NCBI GenBank assembly: GCA_003456125.1
Contig: DMPD01000170.1
Location: 1-7,487, forward strand
Length of the DNA stretch: 7,487 bases
Direction: 5' to 3'
Source of the DNA: Cyanobacteria bacterium UBA8156
Lineage (GTDB): Bacteria; Cyanobacteriota; Cyanobacteriia; Pseudanabaenales; Pseudanabaenaceae
Shown here: positions 6,439 through 7,487 of the stretch, piece by piece
How the letters are laid out: each line of letters opens with the position of its first letter
How positions within the stretch are numbered: the first letter of the stretch is position 1
Made by a program: the position numbers and the translations under genes
The notes under the pieces: generated by a model
The model's input: the letters and a program-made list of their open reading frames with translations, nothing else
Told to the model about the DNA's origin: nothing
The model's database searches: none

Positions 6439-6508
6439 GTGGTTGGGGACAAGTGGTTGGGGACAAGTGGTTGGGGACAAGTGGTTGGGGACAAGTGGTT
6501 GGGGACAA
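6439..6508. repeat. 14-bp tandem array (GTGGTTGGGGACAA), five perfect copies
   Basis: The unit occurs five times without a mismatch at 6439-6452, 6453-6466, 6467-6480, 6481-6494 and 6495-6508. It begins 4 bp after the fabH stop and ends 8 bp before the tRNA promoter's -35. Read on the minus strand each unit is two heptamers, CCCCAAC and CACTTGT. This resembles the CCCCARx heptamer style of short tandemly repeated repetitive (STRR) elements described in cyanobacteria; that comparison is from memory. Perfect identity of all copies implies recent expansion. Confidence 0.98.
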
Positions 6509-6516
6509 ATCGAGGC

Positions 6517-6545
6517 TAGACAAATTTTGGACTTTGGGATATATT
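6517..6545 (+). promoter_or_regulatory. Sigma70-type promoter of tRNA-Val
   Basis: TAGACA (6517-6522, 5/6 to TTGACA), a 17-bp spacer and TATATT (6540-6545, 5/6 to TATAAT) place the likely transcript start around 6551-6553, only a few bases before the tRNA 5' end at 6557. The optimal spacing makes this the best promoter in the window. Confidence 0.65.
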
Positions 6546-6556
6546 GCTCTTCCCAG

Positions 6557-6628
<72 letters not shown>

Positions 6629-6642
6629 TATTTTTATCCCGG

Positions 6643-6721
6643 TTCTCTTTTCCAATCTTCTTTCACAATTCTTTTTTCACAGTTCTTTCTGACAAGTCTC
6701 TTTCACGAGTCTCTCCCACAG
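6643..6721. repeat. Degenerate pyrimidine-rich tandem repeat, six copies of 12-14 bp
   Basis: The units are 6643-6655 (TTCTCTTTTCCAA), 6656-6668 (TCTTCTTTCACAA), 6669-6682 (TTCTTTTTTCACAG), 6683-6696 (TTCTTTCTGACAAG), 6697-6709 (TCTCTTTCACGAG) and 6710-6721 (TCTCTCCCACAG). The consensus is near TTCTYTTTCACAR. The strong strand bias (pyrimidines on the plus strand) and variable unit length show an old or poorly homogenised array. It fills much of the spacer between the tRNA and holB. Confidence 0.7.
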
Positions 6722-6725
6722 CCTT

Positions 6726-6760
6726 CTCTCATGGGGGCTCTCATGGGGGGAGAGAGAGCC
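6726..6760. repeat. Tandem CTCTCATGGGGG duplication forming a stem-loop
   Basis: CTCTCATGGGGG (6726-6737) is repeated as CTCTCATGGGGGG (6738-6750). GGCTCTC (6736-6742) can pair with GAGAGCC (6754-6760) as a 7-bp stem around an 11-nt purine-rich loop, about 40 bp before holB. No T-tract follows on either strand, so it does not look like a standard intrinsic terminator. Confidence 0.6.
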
Positions 6761-6797
6761 AAAGGCAGTTGGTACGAATCCTACCGTGCTTTTCGCT

Positions 6798-7487
6798 ATG
6801 CACCCCACATTTGAAGGCATTTGCGGTCAGGATACGGCCTTGACATTGCTGAGTGCGGGTTTGGCACGACAACGACTTGCCCCAGCCTACCTGTTTGTGG
6901 GGCCCGATGGGGTGGGCAAGAAACTGACGGCTGGCCGGTTGGCGGAGGCTTTACTAGGGCGATCGCCAGTGGCCCATCCCGATGTGTTGTGGGTCGAACC
7001 AACGTACCTCGAAAAAGGGCAGTTGCTGACCGTCCGGGAGGCGATCGCCCAAGGTTTGCGGCGGCGGGGCAGTCCCCAAATTCGCCTCGAACAGGTTCGC
7101 GAAATGGCGGCTTTTGTGAGCCGGGCCCCGCTGGTGGCCGGACGGTTGTTGGTGATTGTGGAAAATGCCGAAACCATGGCCGAAGGGGCCGCCAACGGTC
7201 TGTTGAAAACCCTTGAGGAACCCGGCCTGGCCACCTTGATTTTGCTGGCTCCAGAGCGCCATCGGTTGCTGCCCACCATTGTTTCGCGGTGCCAGATTGT
7301 ACCGTTCTATCGTTTGGACGAACTGACCACCCGTACGCTGCTGCAACGGCAGCGGGCCGATGAGGTGCCAGCCCCCGTATTGGCGTTGGCCCAGGGTTCC
7401 CCCGGCCAGGCCCTGGTGGCTTGGCAGCAATACGAAGCGCTGACTGCGGAACGGCTGACCGCCTGGGAAGCCCCCCCCCCCCCCCCC
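6798..7487 (+). CDS. holB: DNA polymerase III delta prime subunit (HolB), 3' end cut off by the window edge
   Basis: HolB is the clamp-loader subunit that helps open the beta clamp and load it on primed DNA. The visible 230 codons read MHPTFEGICGQDTALTLLSA from the start. Then come AYLFVGPDGVGKK at 30-42 (a P-loop-like motif), HPDVLWVEP at 60-68, IRLEQVREM at 95-103, LLVIVENAETM at 117-127, ANGLLKTLEEP at 132-142 and IVSRCQIVPF at 161-170, which contains the SRC motif typical of clamp-loader AAA+ subunits. The residue after the P-loop lysine is lysine rather than Ser/Thr, and the only cysteines are C9 and C165, so the four-cysteine zinc module of many delta prime proteins is absent. No Shine-Dalgarno is evident. 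An in-frame GTG at 6786 is an alternative start. The last codons lie in a 17-C run and should not be trusted. Confidence 0.9.
   Translation, partial: MHPTFEGICGQDTALTLLSAGLARQRLAPAYLFVGPDGVGKKLTAGRLAEALLGRSPVAHPDVLWVEPTYLEKGQLLTVREAIAQGLRRRGSPQIRLEQVREMAAFVSRAPLVAGRLLVIVENAETMAEGAANGLLKTLEEPGLATLILLAPERHRLLPTIVSRCQIVPFYRLDELTTRTLLQRQRADEVPAPVLALAQGSPGQALVAWQQYEALTAERLTAWEAPPPPP
7471..7487. other. 17-base poly-C at the window end, probable sequencing/assembly artefact
   Basis: The window ends in 17 consecutive C, which would add a run of prolines to HolB. Two-colour sequencing chemistries yield false poly-G, read as poly-C on the opposite strand, and such runs often sit at contig ends. Confidence 0.6.

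Noticed and set aside
6439..6508. CRISPR array
   Set aside because: The repeats are 14 bp and directly abutting with no spacers; no cas gene is nearby.
4161..6508. G-quadruplex formed by the GGGG arrays
   Set aside because: GGGG tracts are separated by 8-10 nt, long loops for a stable quadruplex, so the claim would be weak.
6736..6760. Intrinsic terminator before holB
   Set aside because: A 7-bp stem is present, but no T-tract follows on either strand.

Overview
This is cyanobacterial chromosome. The octamer GCGATCGC (HIP1) occurs 14 times in about 7.5 kb, spread over all the large genes. The gene content is ordinary cyanobacterial core: GlmU, a PPP-family phosphatase, an RqcH/NFACT protein, a small cyanobacterium-type protein, PlsX, FabH, a tRNA-Val and HolB. 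The genes are GC-rich. The sequence alone does not let me name a genus.

Left half (1-3769, minus strand): four genes read leftward with gaps of 18, 32 and 44 nt, so they probably form one operon. In transcription order they are a 103-residue protein of unknown function, RqcH (ribosome-associated quality control), a metallophosphoesterase/protein phosphatase, and glmU (UDP-GlcNAc synthesis), which runs off the left edge after residue 318.

Centre (3770-4425): a 656-bp spacer between the two divergent operons. It is packed with at least five unrelated short tandem repeats of 10, 11, 12, 15 and 12 bp. The clearest is a 12-bp unit present in six near-perfect copies. Near its plus-strand end lies a CRP-type palindrome just upstream of plsX.

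Right half (4426-7487, plus strand): plsX and fabH are 11 nt apart and make the acyl-phosphate and the first ketoacyl-ACP of membrane lipid synthesis. Five perfect 14-bp repeats start 4 bp after the fabH stop. A good sigma70-type promoter, a tRNA-Val(CAC) gene, a pyrimidine-rich degenerate repeat and the start of holB (clamp-loader delta prime) follow. The window ends in 17 consecutive C, which looks like a contig-end artefact.

I found no defence system, transposase, CRISPR array or phage gene. The unusual content is in the spacers: a layered set of short tandem repeats around otherwise ordinary housekeeping genes.
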